NCBI RefSeq assembly: GCF_029784165.1
Contig: NC_073695.1
Span: 11,197,786-11,261,785, forward strand
Reading direction: 5' to 3'
Source of the DNA: Wyeomyia smithii
Lineage: Eukaryota > Arthropoda > Insecta > Diptera > Culicidae
DNA: 64,000 bases
Positions 34,461 through 45,939 of this stretch are shown here, piece by piece (position 1 is the first letter of the stretch; each line of letters starts with the position of its first letter). The position numbers were made by a program, and so were the translations under genes. The notes below the pieces were generated by a model. That model was given only the letters and a program-made list of their open reading frames with translations. It ran no database searches and was not told the DNA's origin.

Positions 34461-34900
34461 CCCCCCGTGCTGGGGCAGCATGAAGATTGCCATCAGGAAA
34501 CCAATTTTGGAAATCAAAATGCCTTTTTGAAGGCAAATAAACAAGTCATTGAAAGTTAATAATTTTTGTCAACGCAAGCAAGCATTCTGTGTAGCATCCT
34601 AACAATTTAAATTTGTCGCACCCGTCTAATATACTGAATGTGAAATAGCTTCCACAGTGCATGTTGTCCGTGTATCTTAATTCCCCCAATGTTAGGGCAG
34701 CTCAAAGGTTGTAATTAGCAACCGATTTTGAACCGCAAGATACTATTTTCAAGGCAAATAAAAAAATAATTGAAGGTTAATAATTTTCTGGCATCAACAC
34801 AAGCAGACATTCTGTGCGGGATGCAATCAAATTCTGTTGTAGTTGTCTAATTTTCACTTTATTTAGTGAACCCCCCCCACTGTAGGGGCAGCGCAAAGGC
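34461..34900 (+). repeat. Tandem array, three units of about 190-220 bp
   Basis: Three blocks start with C-run...GGGGCAGC (about 34461, 34684 and 34870), followed by AAAGGTTG/AAAGGCTG, ATCAGG and a GGCAAATAAA...TTGAA...GTTAATAATTTT segment. They are interior to the 33728-38500 insertion and non-coding. Confidence 0.6.
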
Positions 34901-35509
34901 TGCGATCAGGATAACCGACATTGAATAATAAACTGCCCTGTTAGTACGCATTCACAAAAGCAGTTAGTTCGACTATGCAGAGCTAATGTGAAGTCGATTC
35001 AATCAATCAGCATAAACAGAATTTCGTCGTCTCCCAGCTGCCAAGTTGCAACATGATGCAACACGCAACAGCGAGCAAACGAAATCGCTTGATGTTACAA
35101 ACCGCAATAAGATACGGGTTAAAACCGTTGCGTGTGTGAGAGCACCATCGGTGTTTATTCGCTGGATACACTATCTACTGTCTACTGAACGCAATAATCT
35201 GCTTACATGCGACATGGGGACGGGAACATTTTCTTCAACCAAGCTGCACAACACGACACAAAACATGTTATTTTGTTGCTTCAGTGAGAGTGCTATCGGT
35301 CCGGCTTGACAGAATGTTCACAAGAAATCATTTTTGTGCATCCGTGCTACGAAACTGAGGAAAAACTTTAGAAACTGAAAAAAGAGGTGGAGCTTATCAA
35401 ATGATCGCTCTGAACCAGAATGAAGTCACACATATTTTTCAAGTTATATCATTCCACCACGTACGTACAATAATTCATTCCTATTTTCATCCCTAAATAA
35501 GAGCCTGTT

Positions 35510-35860
35510 TTAGTCGAAGCCGCTCATAGTAGTTCTGAACAGCGACGACAGCAGTCCTCCCTTAGCAGCAGCGGGATCGATAGCGGATAGCGACCACTAC
35601 TGTGGCATGGCTGCGAATAAGTGTAGCAGTTTCAGCGGATCTCACCATCGATAGCAGCAGGGCCAGCAGATGCAGGTACAGTGGATACCAATGGCGGCCA
35701 CAACTGTGGCATAGCTACGGATAGCGTTGCAGGTGCTCAGCAGTTGGGCCAGCGTATAGCGGCCACAACTGTGGCATGGCTATGCATAGCGTAGCTGTTG
35801 CAGCGGGTATATCAGCATCGATAGTAGCAGGGTCAGCTGATGCAACGACACTCCCTTCAC
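35510..35860 (+). repeat. Minisatellite of GCGGCCACAACTGTGGCATGG units
   Basis: About 90-bp units contain an imperfect palindrome (CCACA-ACTG-TGG), a GGATAGCGT segment and GTTGCAGCGG. Related units occur at 46105-46290 and 14980-15130, always inside the TGAAGTAG repeat family. Confidence 0.65.
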
Positions 35861-35944
35861 TAAAATGCTGTTTCAGTGTGGTAGCGGGAAGCATCAGCAG
35901 CAGGCTTGCATGAAGTGAATACATCAGCCAGCAACTTTCTCTAA

Positions 35945-36090
35945 GGCCTCTGCCATAGTAGACGCGAAAAGCGGCGCGAACCGATTCGCTCGGCCGTAGG
36001 TTGATGTACAGCTCTACTGATGGCTGTACATTAACCTACAGCTGAGCGAATCGGTTCGCGTCGCTTTTCGCGTCTATTATGGCAGAGGCC
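35945..36090. repeat. 146-bp near-perfect hairpin, TAA-flanked
   Basis: Two arms of about 68 bp (GGCCTCTGCCATAGTAGACG... and its complement ...CGTCTATTATGGCAGAGGCC) close on a loop of about 10 bp near 36012-36022. TAA lies on both sides (35942-35944 and 36091-36093). A 3-bp TAA duplication with GGCC ends suggests a Tourist/PIF-Harbinger-type MITE. A foldable precursor RNA is the alternative. Few mismatches indicate recent origin. Confidence 0.75.
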
Positions 36091-36092
36091 TA

Positions 36093-36550
36093 ATGGGAAA
36101 GTTGTATCAGTTTGTTCAGAAGAATATCATTGTCGGTAATATTACAGAGAGGCGATTGCGTAAATCCGATTTTGAATTGAACAATTGTTCTTTTGAGAAC
36201 AGCCTCAGCGGTAGATGCAGATGCAGCCGGTACTTCCCTGAGGCCAATGTAAAGGTAAATGGGAGCAGCACGGCGGAACAGTTCGGGATATGCTTAGACG
36301 CGCGTCATTTTTCGTTGTTGATATTGATATTGATAGCGGTGGTATTAGCGGTAGATGCATTTGCCAACACTTCCTCCAGTAAAGCCGTGTCTAGTTTTCA
36401 ATGTGAAAACACCTTTCTCACTGTGTTGACCGTGCGCCTTAGTCCTCACTATCAACGTAACACAGAGATTTAAGATAAACACTACATCCTATGATAAATT
36501 GAACAATTGTCCTAATAAGGACAACATATGAATTAATGAAGATTTAATTT
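36093..36550. other. No supported gene
   Basis: A 126-codon open frame (36093-36473, +) starts right after the hairpin, but it has no recognisable domain and lies within composite repeat DNA. I do not call it a gene. Confidence 0.4.
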
Positions 36551-37500
36551 TGAATTAGAATACTTCTCTCAGGAAGTTCGGCTACATAGGGATGTAAAAT
36601 GAAAATCTAAAACTGAAAAAAGTGAGAAAAATTTCAAATGCTAATAAATCGGTTAGTTTTCGATGAATTTCCTTCGTTTTTGCAGCAATCGATTAGAAAA
36701 TCTTCTACCAGATACCTACCAAATGCATGAAATTGCAATTTTATCATTCGAACTATTGTACTATTGAAAACTCTTAAGCCTTGTCAAAACACAAAATTCG
36801 ACCTCTGATTGGTCGTTATACCGCGCTTTCCCAAGCACGGTCGGCAGAGTTATGGACCTAGTAAATTGGGAATGCATCATTTGGCCTATATAAGAGCTTC
36901 ATCAGATAATAAACATTTGAACAACTGAAATTTGAAGAACACAAATGATTATTTGAAGAGTTAATATTTTCTCGTTTTGCGCTATAATCCAAAGTTAATT
37001 ATCTTCATCTACATGCATACTCTGACTATTATTACGTGTTTGCGTCGCTTAGTGTTTGGCTGCGGTCATGCAGAACGCAAATAACGGCACGATGCGATTC
37101 GGCAAGACGAAATCTGTTGAAATGTATAGCTCTACTTCGCCTTAAAAAGAGCTGTACATTTCACCACGGTAAGGCGAATCGCATCGCGCCGGCATTCGCG
37201 TTCTGCATAACCGTAGCCTTTGTTCCGTTCCCGTTTAATGATGTCGTATTAAATGTGCATATTACAATTCGGCAGCACTTCAACTTCTCATTTGCACAAA
37301 ATTTTAAAAAATCCAATGAACTTCATTTAAAATATCAGACAAAAAGAAATTACAATACTGCCAATGAACGGTCTACGCTTATTTACTAGAAAAAATGACT
37401 GACACGCAAGCAGCCAGGTTATCTTTCTTGTAAAAGTATTCTACTTCAACCTTGCGGTCGTGGCTTTGCATACAACCTTCTTGTGATTTTTTTACAATCC
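36551..37500 (+). repeat. TGAAGTAG repeat, copy 3, most compact
   Basis: It begins TGAATTAGAATACTTCTCTC at 36551 and has a TATATAAG box at 36885. It reaches the inverted terminus AAGTATTCTACTTCA ending 37448, followed by the conserved leader CCTTGCGGTCGTGGCTTTGC to GTGATTTTTT (about 37497). It encloses the hairpin at 37058-37218. At about 0.9 kb from terminus to terminus it is the best guide to the family's original length. Confidence 0.7.
37058..37218. repeat. 161-bp hairpin, TTT-flanked
   Basis: The arms (GGCTGCGGTCATGCAGAACG... and ...CGTTCTGCATAACCGTAGCC) pair over most of about 70 bp with scattered mismatches. The loop region near 37130-37145 contains a GTATAGCTCTAC segment also seen in the hairpin at 35945-36090. 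TTT occurs on both sides. It is probably a sister MITE of the other hairpin. Confidence 0.65.
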
Positions 37501-38500
37501 TTTCAGAGTTCTCCTTTCCCGCTTTTTGCATGGAAGTGAACTGTCAATACACCTCATTATATTTCATGCGATGAAAGCAAGACAACAAAATCAGTTTATC
37601 AGTTAACGAAGATTGTCAAGGCATCGGTCAGTGTCAGTGAAAAAGTGTTTCGGTGAGGTTCATTTTGGTTGGGTGAACTGTTTGTTTTGCTTTTTCGCTT
37701 TGAAGTGAAGATCATTTGGTTGGATTTGTCGTCAAATTTTATTCCGTAACCGTGAACGTTGCCCGCGATCTATTTCATCTGAGTATAACAGCACGTTACT
37801 AGGACGAAAATCTAGTGTATCTGAAAGAGTGCTGCGATCATTGGAAGTGAAAATTGAAAATGATTGGCTGTAATTTTCGAAGAATCTTGCTGGGGAAAAT
37901 GACTTTTATCAGCACTGATCTCGACTGTCGCATTGTGTGAATAACAATAATTAGCAATCATGCGACAGTTTATTACAGTAATAAGATGGAAGATAAATAA
38001 TTTCTTTAAATGTACTGCCGTAAAATATCATCAATCGTACACCAGAAGATTTGAATCCCAATTTCTAAACTTTTTCATTCAAAAATACCTAGTTCACTGT
38101 AGCGAAAGTCTCATCCAAATTTAGCATATTTAAGCCAAAACTAGACAATAAAAGCATGAGTCTTACAAATTCAACTAACGTCCTCGGACACAAATGAAAA
38201 TCGATGCTAAGTAAATTGATTCCACTTCAATTCGTAATAAATGCAATAAATAGCACAGATAGCTACAGTCAAAAACACACGAGCAGTGATTGTCTATACA
38301 ATGACAACAATATAAAGAGATGTGAGCGAGAGAATTGTTGTTCATATTGAATTCGTGACAAAAAGCAAGAGATAAAGCAGATCGTATGAAACTTCGGTAG
38401 CGGCTACTGTCGCGTAGTGTTTAATTCCACAGTGGTAACTACAAAAATCTTGCTGCTGTCGTGTGAATACTGTAGCGTACTAGTACATTTTCCCACCCTG
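37501..38500. other. No supported gene
   Basis: Terminal part of the 33728-38500 insertion. I see no coding motif. Short direct repeats are limited to AT-rich words. Confidence 0.4.
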
Positions 38501-40200
38501 ATCCGAGGTACCTTCTTCCCCCGCAAAGATATTCACAAATCCATCTGGAGATCACCCGACCAACAGACAGAGAACCAAATCGATCACGTTCTAATCGACG
38601 GCAGGTTCTTCTCCGACATCATCAACGTTCGCACCTACCGCAGTGGAATATAGATTCGGACCACTACCTAGTAGCTGTGTACATGCGCTCAAAACTATAG
38701 ACGGTGCATAACACCCGTCGAAGTAGAACGCCACGACCAAATATCGAGCAACTGCGGGACGCTGAGGCTGCACAGGAATACGCGCAGCAGCTGGAGGCAG
38801 CGCTACCCACGGAAGAGCAGCTTGGCGCAGCTACCCTCGAAGATGGCTGGAGGAGCATCCGATTCGCCATAGGTAGCACTGTTGTAGCGCTACTAGGTAC
38901 AAGGGCCCCGAATCATAGAAATGACTGGTTTAACGGCGAATGCAAACGGTTAGCACTTCGACGGTATGGCAACTGATCTTGGTGCACGAGCAGAAGACAT
39001 CAGGATTCAAGCTTCCGATCTCGTGGAGATGGAGGAGGAGACTGGCCGGTTGAAAAACAATAAAGCTGCTGGAGTGGACAAACTTCCCAGCGAGCTATTG
39101 AATTACGGTGGAAAAACACTGGCTAGAGCCGTGCACTGGGTCATTGTCAAGGTTTGGGAGTTAGAACGAGTACCGGAGGAGTGGATGGAGGGTATTATGT
39201 GTCCCATTTATAGAAAGGGCGATAAGCTGGAGTACTGTAACTATCGGGTAACTCTGCTGCTGAACTCTGCTGAACCCCGCCTACAATATAGTCTCCCCAA
39301 TACTCTGCCGTCGACTATCACCATTTGCGAAGCAGTTCGTGGGGCACTGCCTGGTAGGATTTATGGGTGCCCGCGCCACCACGAACCAGATATTCGCGGT
39401 TCGGCAGGTTATGCAGAAATGCCCCGAATATAACGTGCCCACACATCATTTGTTCATCGATTTTAAATTGGCGTACGACACAATCGATCGGGACCAGCTA
39501 TGGCAAATTATGCACGCTTACGGATTTCCGGACAAACTGAGGCGTTTGATCAAAGCGACGATGAATCGAGTGATGTGTGTAGTTCGAGCATCGGTGGCAC
39601 TCACGAGCCCCTGCGAAACCCGACAAGGTGCAAGGTGGAAGGTGTGAAGATGGCGGATACGTACATCTGACTAAAGGCTGAAGCCAAACGTATTAAACTG
39701 GTCATCAATGCATCGAAGACGAAGTACATGAAAGGAAGGGATTCACGAGAAGACAGTGCCAACCTCCCACCTCGAGTTCAAGTTGGTGGTGATGAAATCG
39801 AGGTGAGCGATGAGTTCGTGAATCTGGGGGCTCACCGGTAACTGCCGACAACGATACCAGCAGAGAAGTTCAACGGCGCATTATGACAGGAAATCGTGCA
39901 TACTTTGGTCTCCGGAGGACGCTCCGATTGAGTAGAATTCGTCGCCGCACCAAGTTAACCATCTAACAAGACGCTGATCAGACCGATAGTCCTCTACTGG
40001 CATGAGACATGGACTATGTTTGTTGAGGACCAACGCGCCCTTGCGGTCTTTGAGCGAAAGGTGTTGCATACCATTTTCGGTGGACTGCAGATGGAAAACG
40101 GAGTGTGGGGAAGGCGAATGAACCACGAACTGCAGGAGCTGCTTGTTATACCAGCTATTACCAATATTGCTGCTGTTAATATACCAGCTATTACCAATCA

Positions 40201-40504
40201 TGATGTCAACCTTGGAAACTAATCCTGTAAGTATTGCACCGCTGGAGATTCAGCCCCTCAAAATTCCACAAAGTGCTTCATTAAACCAAGTGTTAGTTGT
40301 AGAAGCGTCATCAATATTCTTTGTTAATCAACTGACGTCGTGTATTTGACGTTATGCTGCCCTTAGATAAACTCGTCACGTGAAGACCATTTTTTTTTGA
40401 CAAAATGATTCTTTTCGTCTCTGCTATCCCTAAAACAGAGGAAACACGGAAATTTTTTAATAGGGGAACTGCTCCATTATTCATCTCAGCCCATATGTTC
40501 ATTA
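40201..40504. other. No gene; carries a repeat terminus
   Basis: AGGGGAACTGCTCCATTATT at 40463-40482 recurs inverted at about 47239-47258, where it abuts the transposon-like pseudogene remnant. The two may be the ends of one much-interrupted element of about 6.8 kb. Confidence 0.4.
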
Positions 40505-41403
40505 GACTGGGACACGGTTATATGGGAAAAGAGCGATGGTGTTATTATTTCGCTCCCATGCACTTTTCGTGTTCCTTATGGGTCCTATAACGACTGTGTA
40601 ACTTTTCAGATCGATCGATGAAACGTCCGATTTGCGCCCGATTTTTAAAGCTTCCATATGATTTTATATAAGAAAAACCACTTTTTCAAAACTTTTTCTA
40701 TAGAGATGTCCAGTTGGCTCCTAAAAATATATCAATACATGATATTTATAGGAAATTTTCCTGGAAAAAACTCTTCTGAAGACCGCAAGGCGCTACCTTG
40801 CTTGTGAAAAAAGATATTCACCCCAGACTGATTGAATATCTGACGAATGGCTCACCATTGAATTTTACTAGCAATACTGCTGCAGCATGCTGCTGTTGCA
40901 AATTCGACCATGTGATGGGAAATGATATCGCTTAAATTTATCTTGGAGGCTTCCCCGAAGATACTTTGAGCAAAAATCACACTTTGAAAATTAGTTCTTC
41001 GCGAAATTATTTCTCATACCTAAGCAAGTTTGCAATAGCAGCATGCTGTAGCAGTGTTTCTGGAAAATTCCAATGGTGAGGCGTCCGTCAGACATTCAAT
41101 CAGTTTGGAGTGAATAGCTGTTTCTACAAGCATCGTAGCGCCCTACGGTCTTCAGAAGAGTTTTTCCCAGGAAAATGTCCCACAAATATCATGTATCGAT
41201 ATATTTCTAGGAGCCAACTGGGAATTTCTAGAGAATAAGTTTTGAAAAAGTGGATTTTCCCACATAAAATAGTATGGAAACTTTAAAAATCGGGCGCAAA
41301 TCGGGCGTTTCACCGATCGATCTGAAAAGCTACACAGTTGTTATGGGACCCATAAGGAAAACGAAAAGTGCATGGGAGCTAACATTTATTTTTTGTCCCA
41401 CCC
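40505..41403. mobile_element. 899-bp fold-back element with arms of about 380-400 bp
   Basis: The left arm (about 40505-40905) and right arm (about 41024-41403) are inverted copies at high identity by eye. Shared blocks include GATCGAT...CGATTTGCGCCCGATTTTTAAAG, CAGTTGGCTCCTA and CTCTTCTGAAGACCG. Ends are GACTGGGAC and GTCCCACCC, flanked by TA (40503-40504 and 41404-41405). A spacer of about 120 bp separates the arms. No transposase is encoded. Transcription would give a long double-stranded RNA. Confidence 0.75.
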
Positions 41404-41711
41404 TAATGTTCATCTCATACAACATGAAAACACAATTGAAAACAGGAAAAAACGCAAATTTTCTTCTAAACTAATCTGCTAATCCATGGAATTGATTCTT
41501 CTTAGTTCACTTTAGATTTCTCATAAAGTAGAATCCTCAAAAACTCACTTAAAAGTTCTAAATTTGATATTATAGCCGGGCATCTGCACTCAAAAACTCA
41601 TTTAATTCAATCACCCACCTCAGAAAACATAATCCGCTCATTGTTCTGTACGGCTACAACGGGACTCGTTCAGCAGCCAACCAAAGGTTTTTCATCACTA
41701 GCGGACTATTT
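41404..41711. other. No supported gene
   Basis: AT-rich DNA between the fold-back element and copy 4 of the TGAAGTAG repeat. Nothing recognisable. Confidence 0.4.
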
Positions 41712-42886
41712 TGAAGTAGAATACTTCTCTCAGGAAGCTCGGCTACATAGGGATGTGAAATGAAAATCTAAAACCGAAAAAAGTGAAAAATATGTCCAAT
41801 TTCAAATGCTAATAAATCGGTTAGTATTCGATGGATTTCCTTCGTTCTTGCAGCAATAGATTGGAAAATCTTATAAGATTCTTCCAAAATGAAGATAATT
41901 GTAATTTTATTATTCAAACTATTGTACTATTGAAAATAATTAAGCCTTGTCAAAACGGAAAATTAGACTTCTGATTGGTCGTTATAAGATTGCTTCCCAA
42001 ACACGGTCAACATAATCGTATACCTTGCAGTTCAAAATATGCTATTTGGCCTATATAAGAGCCTGTTTCAGCCGAAGCCGCTCATAAAAGTTCTAGAAAG
42101 CGACAACAGTAGTCGTCCTCCCTTAGCAGCAGCACTAGCAGTGCAGTGGATTAGCAATGGGCGATATTGTATCGGTATCGGAAATATCGATACTTTTGAG
42201 ACGATATTTCGATTTTTTGGATCGATACACAAGCGTCCGATACTCGACCGTATCGATACTGAAAACCGCGATATTTGTATCGATATTCTTTTATGCATAC
42301 CAGGGGGCTCTTGTGGCTGTCAAACTCCATACATTTTCTATCTACCACTCATTGATTCTGGTACCAGCGTTTCTGGTACCCACTTTTTGGTTGATTTGCC
42401 CTAAAACAAGTGTAAAAGAGTAAACGTCCCATTTTGTCGGTAGACTTATTTTCAAGTAAATGTCGTTTTAGATGGAAAATAACAAGAGCTCAACATTTGT
42501 TTTCAGTACAATGTGCACTTTCAATAAATAAAATAAGTTTTGTAAGCATTTGAAATAAAATATTACCGCCGTGATGAATTTATGATTGGTAGGCAAAATG
42601 TTGACGTTTATAGGCCCCTGATGCATACGGACCAGCTAGCTGACATGTTACAAGGGCTAACATCTCAATGTGTACACGAGATCACCGCCACTTTTGATAC
42701 GCTATGTTATGCTGTCTGTCAGCGTCAGTGGAGCCCACACATCGTAGAACCGCTGCGATGTTGGCTGCGATAAAGCAAAGCAAATCGGATGGAGATGCAA
42801 GCTAGTTGATACGAGCTGGAACCACTGAAAAGCTGCCACTGTCAGTATAAGTATCGCACAAGTCTATTTGCACTAGCAAAATTTAA

Positions 42887-43088
42887 GCCTGTATTACACT
42901 CTTTGACCAAGCGTCAAATATTTGGCACTTTTTGACAGATAAAAATTTGGTCGAAGATAATTATTTGTCACTCTCCAATTTTAACATGAGGCAAACACGG
43001 GCAAACAACAACCATGATGTCAAATAAATTTGACCATTATGTCAGAAGGTCAAAAATTTGACCATTAGACAAAGAGTGTACTACAGGC
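42887..43088. mobile_element. 202-bp MITE, TTTAA duplication
   Basis: The ends GCCTGTATTACACTCTTTG and (reverse complement) GCCTGTAGTACACTCTTTG differ at one position. They are flanked by TTTAA on both sides (42882-42886 and 43089-43093). It is the SINE-free counterpart of 11412-11785. Confidence 0.8.
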
Positions 43089-43093
43089 TTTAA

Positions 43094-44551
43094 ATGGAGA
43101 AATAGATAGAGAGAATGTTGTGAGCCAAACGAACTGTCAAAATCTGAGCCAAACGCAGCATAGGGCCAAATTCGAAATTTGTTTTACTTAAGCCACACAT
43201 TTAAAGCCAAAAAGGAGTGCTCAATAATAACGTGTTCTCAAATACTTTCAAAAATAGGCATAGCTCTACGTTGCATTATTAAGGCACAAAACTTATATTG
43301 TTTCTCTGACAATTGATTAAAATATTGTTCGTTTACATTCATACTCAGCTTCATTTGTTTTGATTTCAATTAATTCTACTTTCTGCGTTAAAATGCATCC
43401 ACAAACCCCTCAAACGAAATTCAACGTTATCAGAAATGATGTTTGGCTTCGATTTAGTTGGGCTATAACCCAACGAGCGGGAGCCCAACTAATACGTAGC
43501 CCAACTTAACATAGCCCAACGAGCGAAATTCGACTGTATTTTAAAAACAAATATAAGTTTTCTGGTTACACTTTTCAGATCGAATATTTGCAAGCGGAAA
43601 CTAACTCATGCTTTCCGTCGACACAAGTTAGAGTACAAGTGAAAAAAAAAATCGCAATATTTATTAGTTAAAAAAATTCAGCGGTAGACTTCACTATCTT
43701 ATTTTCGCTGACATATTTAACTTTTTTATATCATCAACCTCCTCATCAATTAATATGGAAGTGTGTCAATAATTTATACAAATACGACGGGAGCTTCACA
43801 ACCCATTGGGCCAGTGAATACAAATCTTGAAGATATAAGTTGTTTAATTCATTTGTTTGCCAAAGCTCAGAATTTCTGCATTACCTGTATGTATTTGTTT
43901 GTGGAGTCATTTGATTCATGCTGCTCTAGAGAATGCGGATAGATACCAGAAAAACAACAAAAAGTCGGCACATCAAATTTTCATTGCTGGAAACCACCAA
44001 AATTTTGCTGTTTTTTGGTGTGCTGTGCTTCCAGCAATCTGTTCAGCAAAATGAAATTTGCTAATTATTCAGTAATGCTCAATTGCATAAAAGTGACAGG
44101 TCGTTTGCTGCATGTTTGGTAAAACAAAATACAACTTGCTGGTTGTCAGCTATGTCAATTTGCTGTTCATTCAGCAAAGCATAAATCAATTTGCTGGTTA
44201 ACCAGTTAATTCAAGGGAACCATGTTTCCGTCAGGCACCAGATTCCATCCGCCCATCGGATCATAGGCAAATTACTGTTGAACTAGAGATGTATGATTAT
44301 CATTTTAACTTTGAAGTTCATCTAGCCCAACAAGGACTTAGCTATGGTCCCATATTTGCTATCAGGAGCTTAGCGATGATCCCGTACCAGCTGCACAGCG
44401 ATTTGGCGCGTTTTACTAATGACAGCTTGACGTAAATTTTTTGACATATCAATTCTTTTGCTGGATTCCAGCAACCATTCATTTACTGTTTTCTGTTCAG
44501 CAAATAGTTTTGCTATATTTTTGCGAATCACTGAATCGAATACTGGTTTTC
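43094..44551. other. No gene; AGCCCAAC and AGCAAA word clusters
   Basis: AGCCCAAC recurs four times at 43460-43525. TTTGCTG/CAGCAAA words occur more than ten times between 43985 and 44210 and again at 44450-44510, in both orientations. These look like decayed word-repeat elements similar in style to the hAT MITEs here, but I could not fix ends or a duplication. Confidence 0.45.
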
Positions 44552-44559
44552 AGTAAATT

Positions 44560-45939
44560 CAGGGTGGCCACGCAATATCAATTTTCAATTTCCCGGTTTT
44601 TTCCCGGTCTTCCCGATGATATTTAGTGAAATTTCCCGGTGTTTTATTTTTGAAACATATGAGAAAAAAATCAACTTTCACATGCTTATTTGTGCCTTGC
44701 GAAGTGTTACAAAACTATGAAAAACATTCCTCCTTCATCGTGTTTAGCTGTTTGTCGACTTTAGCAAGTACCTTCATGGTGATCTGCTGCACATTTTTCG
44801 CCCCCTTTTTCTCCAAATCGTTGACAATCTTTGCCTTCTCGCGCTTTTTTGCTTTTTTCTGCATCTTTCTCTGTCAACCTTCTCTCGAGCTTGCAGTGCT
44901 TCTGTATCAGGATGCCAATGAAATGCGTGGGATAAATTCAAGAGCTGGGGCATAGAGTTTTTGTCTTCTAGAAAAATGTCCTCAGGCAAAACTTCAAGCG
45001 GTCTTTGAGAAGAAGAGCCTCAGAGTGACCAATGAAAAAAATGCACATGAAACTGTCAAGATGCATTTTTCAAAATGCATGAAACGTTGAGATCTGTTAT
45101 TTCAAAAAAAAATTTTTTTTCGAAAAACTTCGATCCTGGGACTTTAAAATTTTCGAGCTGGGGTCAATGTAATGTATAAGAAATTTTCTCATGGTCCGTA
45201 AAATAAATTCAACTGACACTCTGAATAAACAATTTGAAAAAAAAAATAATTTAGCTACTGTTTGTTTTTGATATAGAAAAAATCTGAGAAATCTTTAACA
45301 AATAGCTCTTCAAGGTGGCGTCTTTCCCCAACAAAATCAATTAGTCAAAAGGTCCAACACAGAATGAAAAATTTTTTTTTGCTGCTTTTTGCTGCTTGTG
45401 GTTAAAATCATACCAAAAATCGGGAAGTACAAACCGGATAGCTCCGTTCCGGTCCGGTTCGAAATAAAATCGAGACTCGAAGTTTCCAGTCCTATTTGAC
45501 TTTTGACCGGATTCTCCCCGATGCGATGTCGAACACTATTTACAAGAAGTTTCAATACGCCTCCCGCGACGCTGATAACTTTTTAACTTCTTTAAAATCT
45601 GACAATATATGTTACGGAACAGTAAATTTATCCACCTGATCAAGCCTGATTTTATTTGACGCAGATCTTGCTGCGAAGCCGCTATCGACTTTAACTGAAA
45701 CCAACAACCAGCTTTCCCCTATCCGGCAGAATCATGCCAGTTAGGTAAACATAAAAAACAGGGTCTCATGTTGACATTTCCTCGGAAACTGTTGAACAAA
45801 TAAAGCGGCAGACATGAAGGAGGATGATTTTCCCGGCGTGAAGCCTAATTTCCCGGTTTTCCCGTATTTTTTTCCCGGTGATTTAAAATTTCCGGCTTTT
45901 TCCCGCTTTTCCCGTTTGTCCGGTAGAGTGGCCACCCTG
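44560..45939. mobile_element. hAT element, CAGGGTGGCCAC ends
   Basis: Perfect 12-bp inverted repeats CAGGGTGGCCAC bound 1,380 bp, flanked by AGTAAATT (44552-44559) and AGTAAATG (45940-45947), a 7/8 match. TTTCCCGG(T)/TTTTCCCG words are packed inside both ends. The minus frame 44774-44989 is basic and Lys/Arg-rich but carries no hAT motif. It lies within the older hAT composite 42152-46101. Confidence 0.8.

Larger units (their letters stand above)
33728..38500. mobile_element. hAT-like composite insertion in the RTE-like element
   Basis: The RTE frame stops at GTCCGAAG (33720-33727) and resumes at ATCCGAGG (38501-38508), a 6/8 octamer match. The inserted ends are CAGTGTGTCGAA and, as reverse complement, CAGGGTGGGAAA, a weak CAG-initial inverted repeat. 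The interval has no transposase. It holds two copies of the TGAAGTAG repeat (33975 and 36551), tandem repeats (34461-34900), minisatellite (35575-35850) and two long hairpins. The hAT label is an inference from duplication length and ends. Confidence 0.5.
30900..40200 (+). pseudogene. RTE/JAM1-like retrotransposon split into several blocks
   Basis: Three coding blocks follow one another on + in element order. Block 1 (31203-31384 and 31681-31868) is endonuclease: LGTWNCKSLCFPRCHR, NFEVVALQEL, SGNRAATFYQSCG and NARMCRLRIKGRFFNY. Block 2 (33597-33727) continues it: DAKVGRGTMYKPVIGPDSLH and VNFAASRGIVVR. Block 3 (38501-40160) completes it and adds the polymerase: FFPRKDIHK, NQIDHVLIDGRFFSD and DSDHYLV, then NNKAAGVDKLPSELL, LFIDFKLAYDTIDRDQLWQI and SKTKYMKGRDS. 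The YADD motif region is deleted just after TRQG (about 39640). Many stops and shifts are present. Interruptions are 31385-31680, 31870-33595 and 33728-38500. A TACCAGCTATTACCA tandem pair lies at the 3' end (40148-40200). Confidence 0.75.

Noticed and set aside
36093..36473. 126-codon open frame next to a hairpin
   Set aside because: Composite repeat DNA, no homology that I recognise, and its start is set by the hairpin arm.
44774..44989. Basic minus-strand frame as a transposase of the 44560-45939 element
   Set aside because: Only Lys/Arg-rich low-complexity sequence; no hAT catalytic or dimerisation motif.
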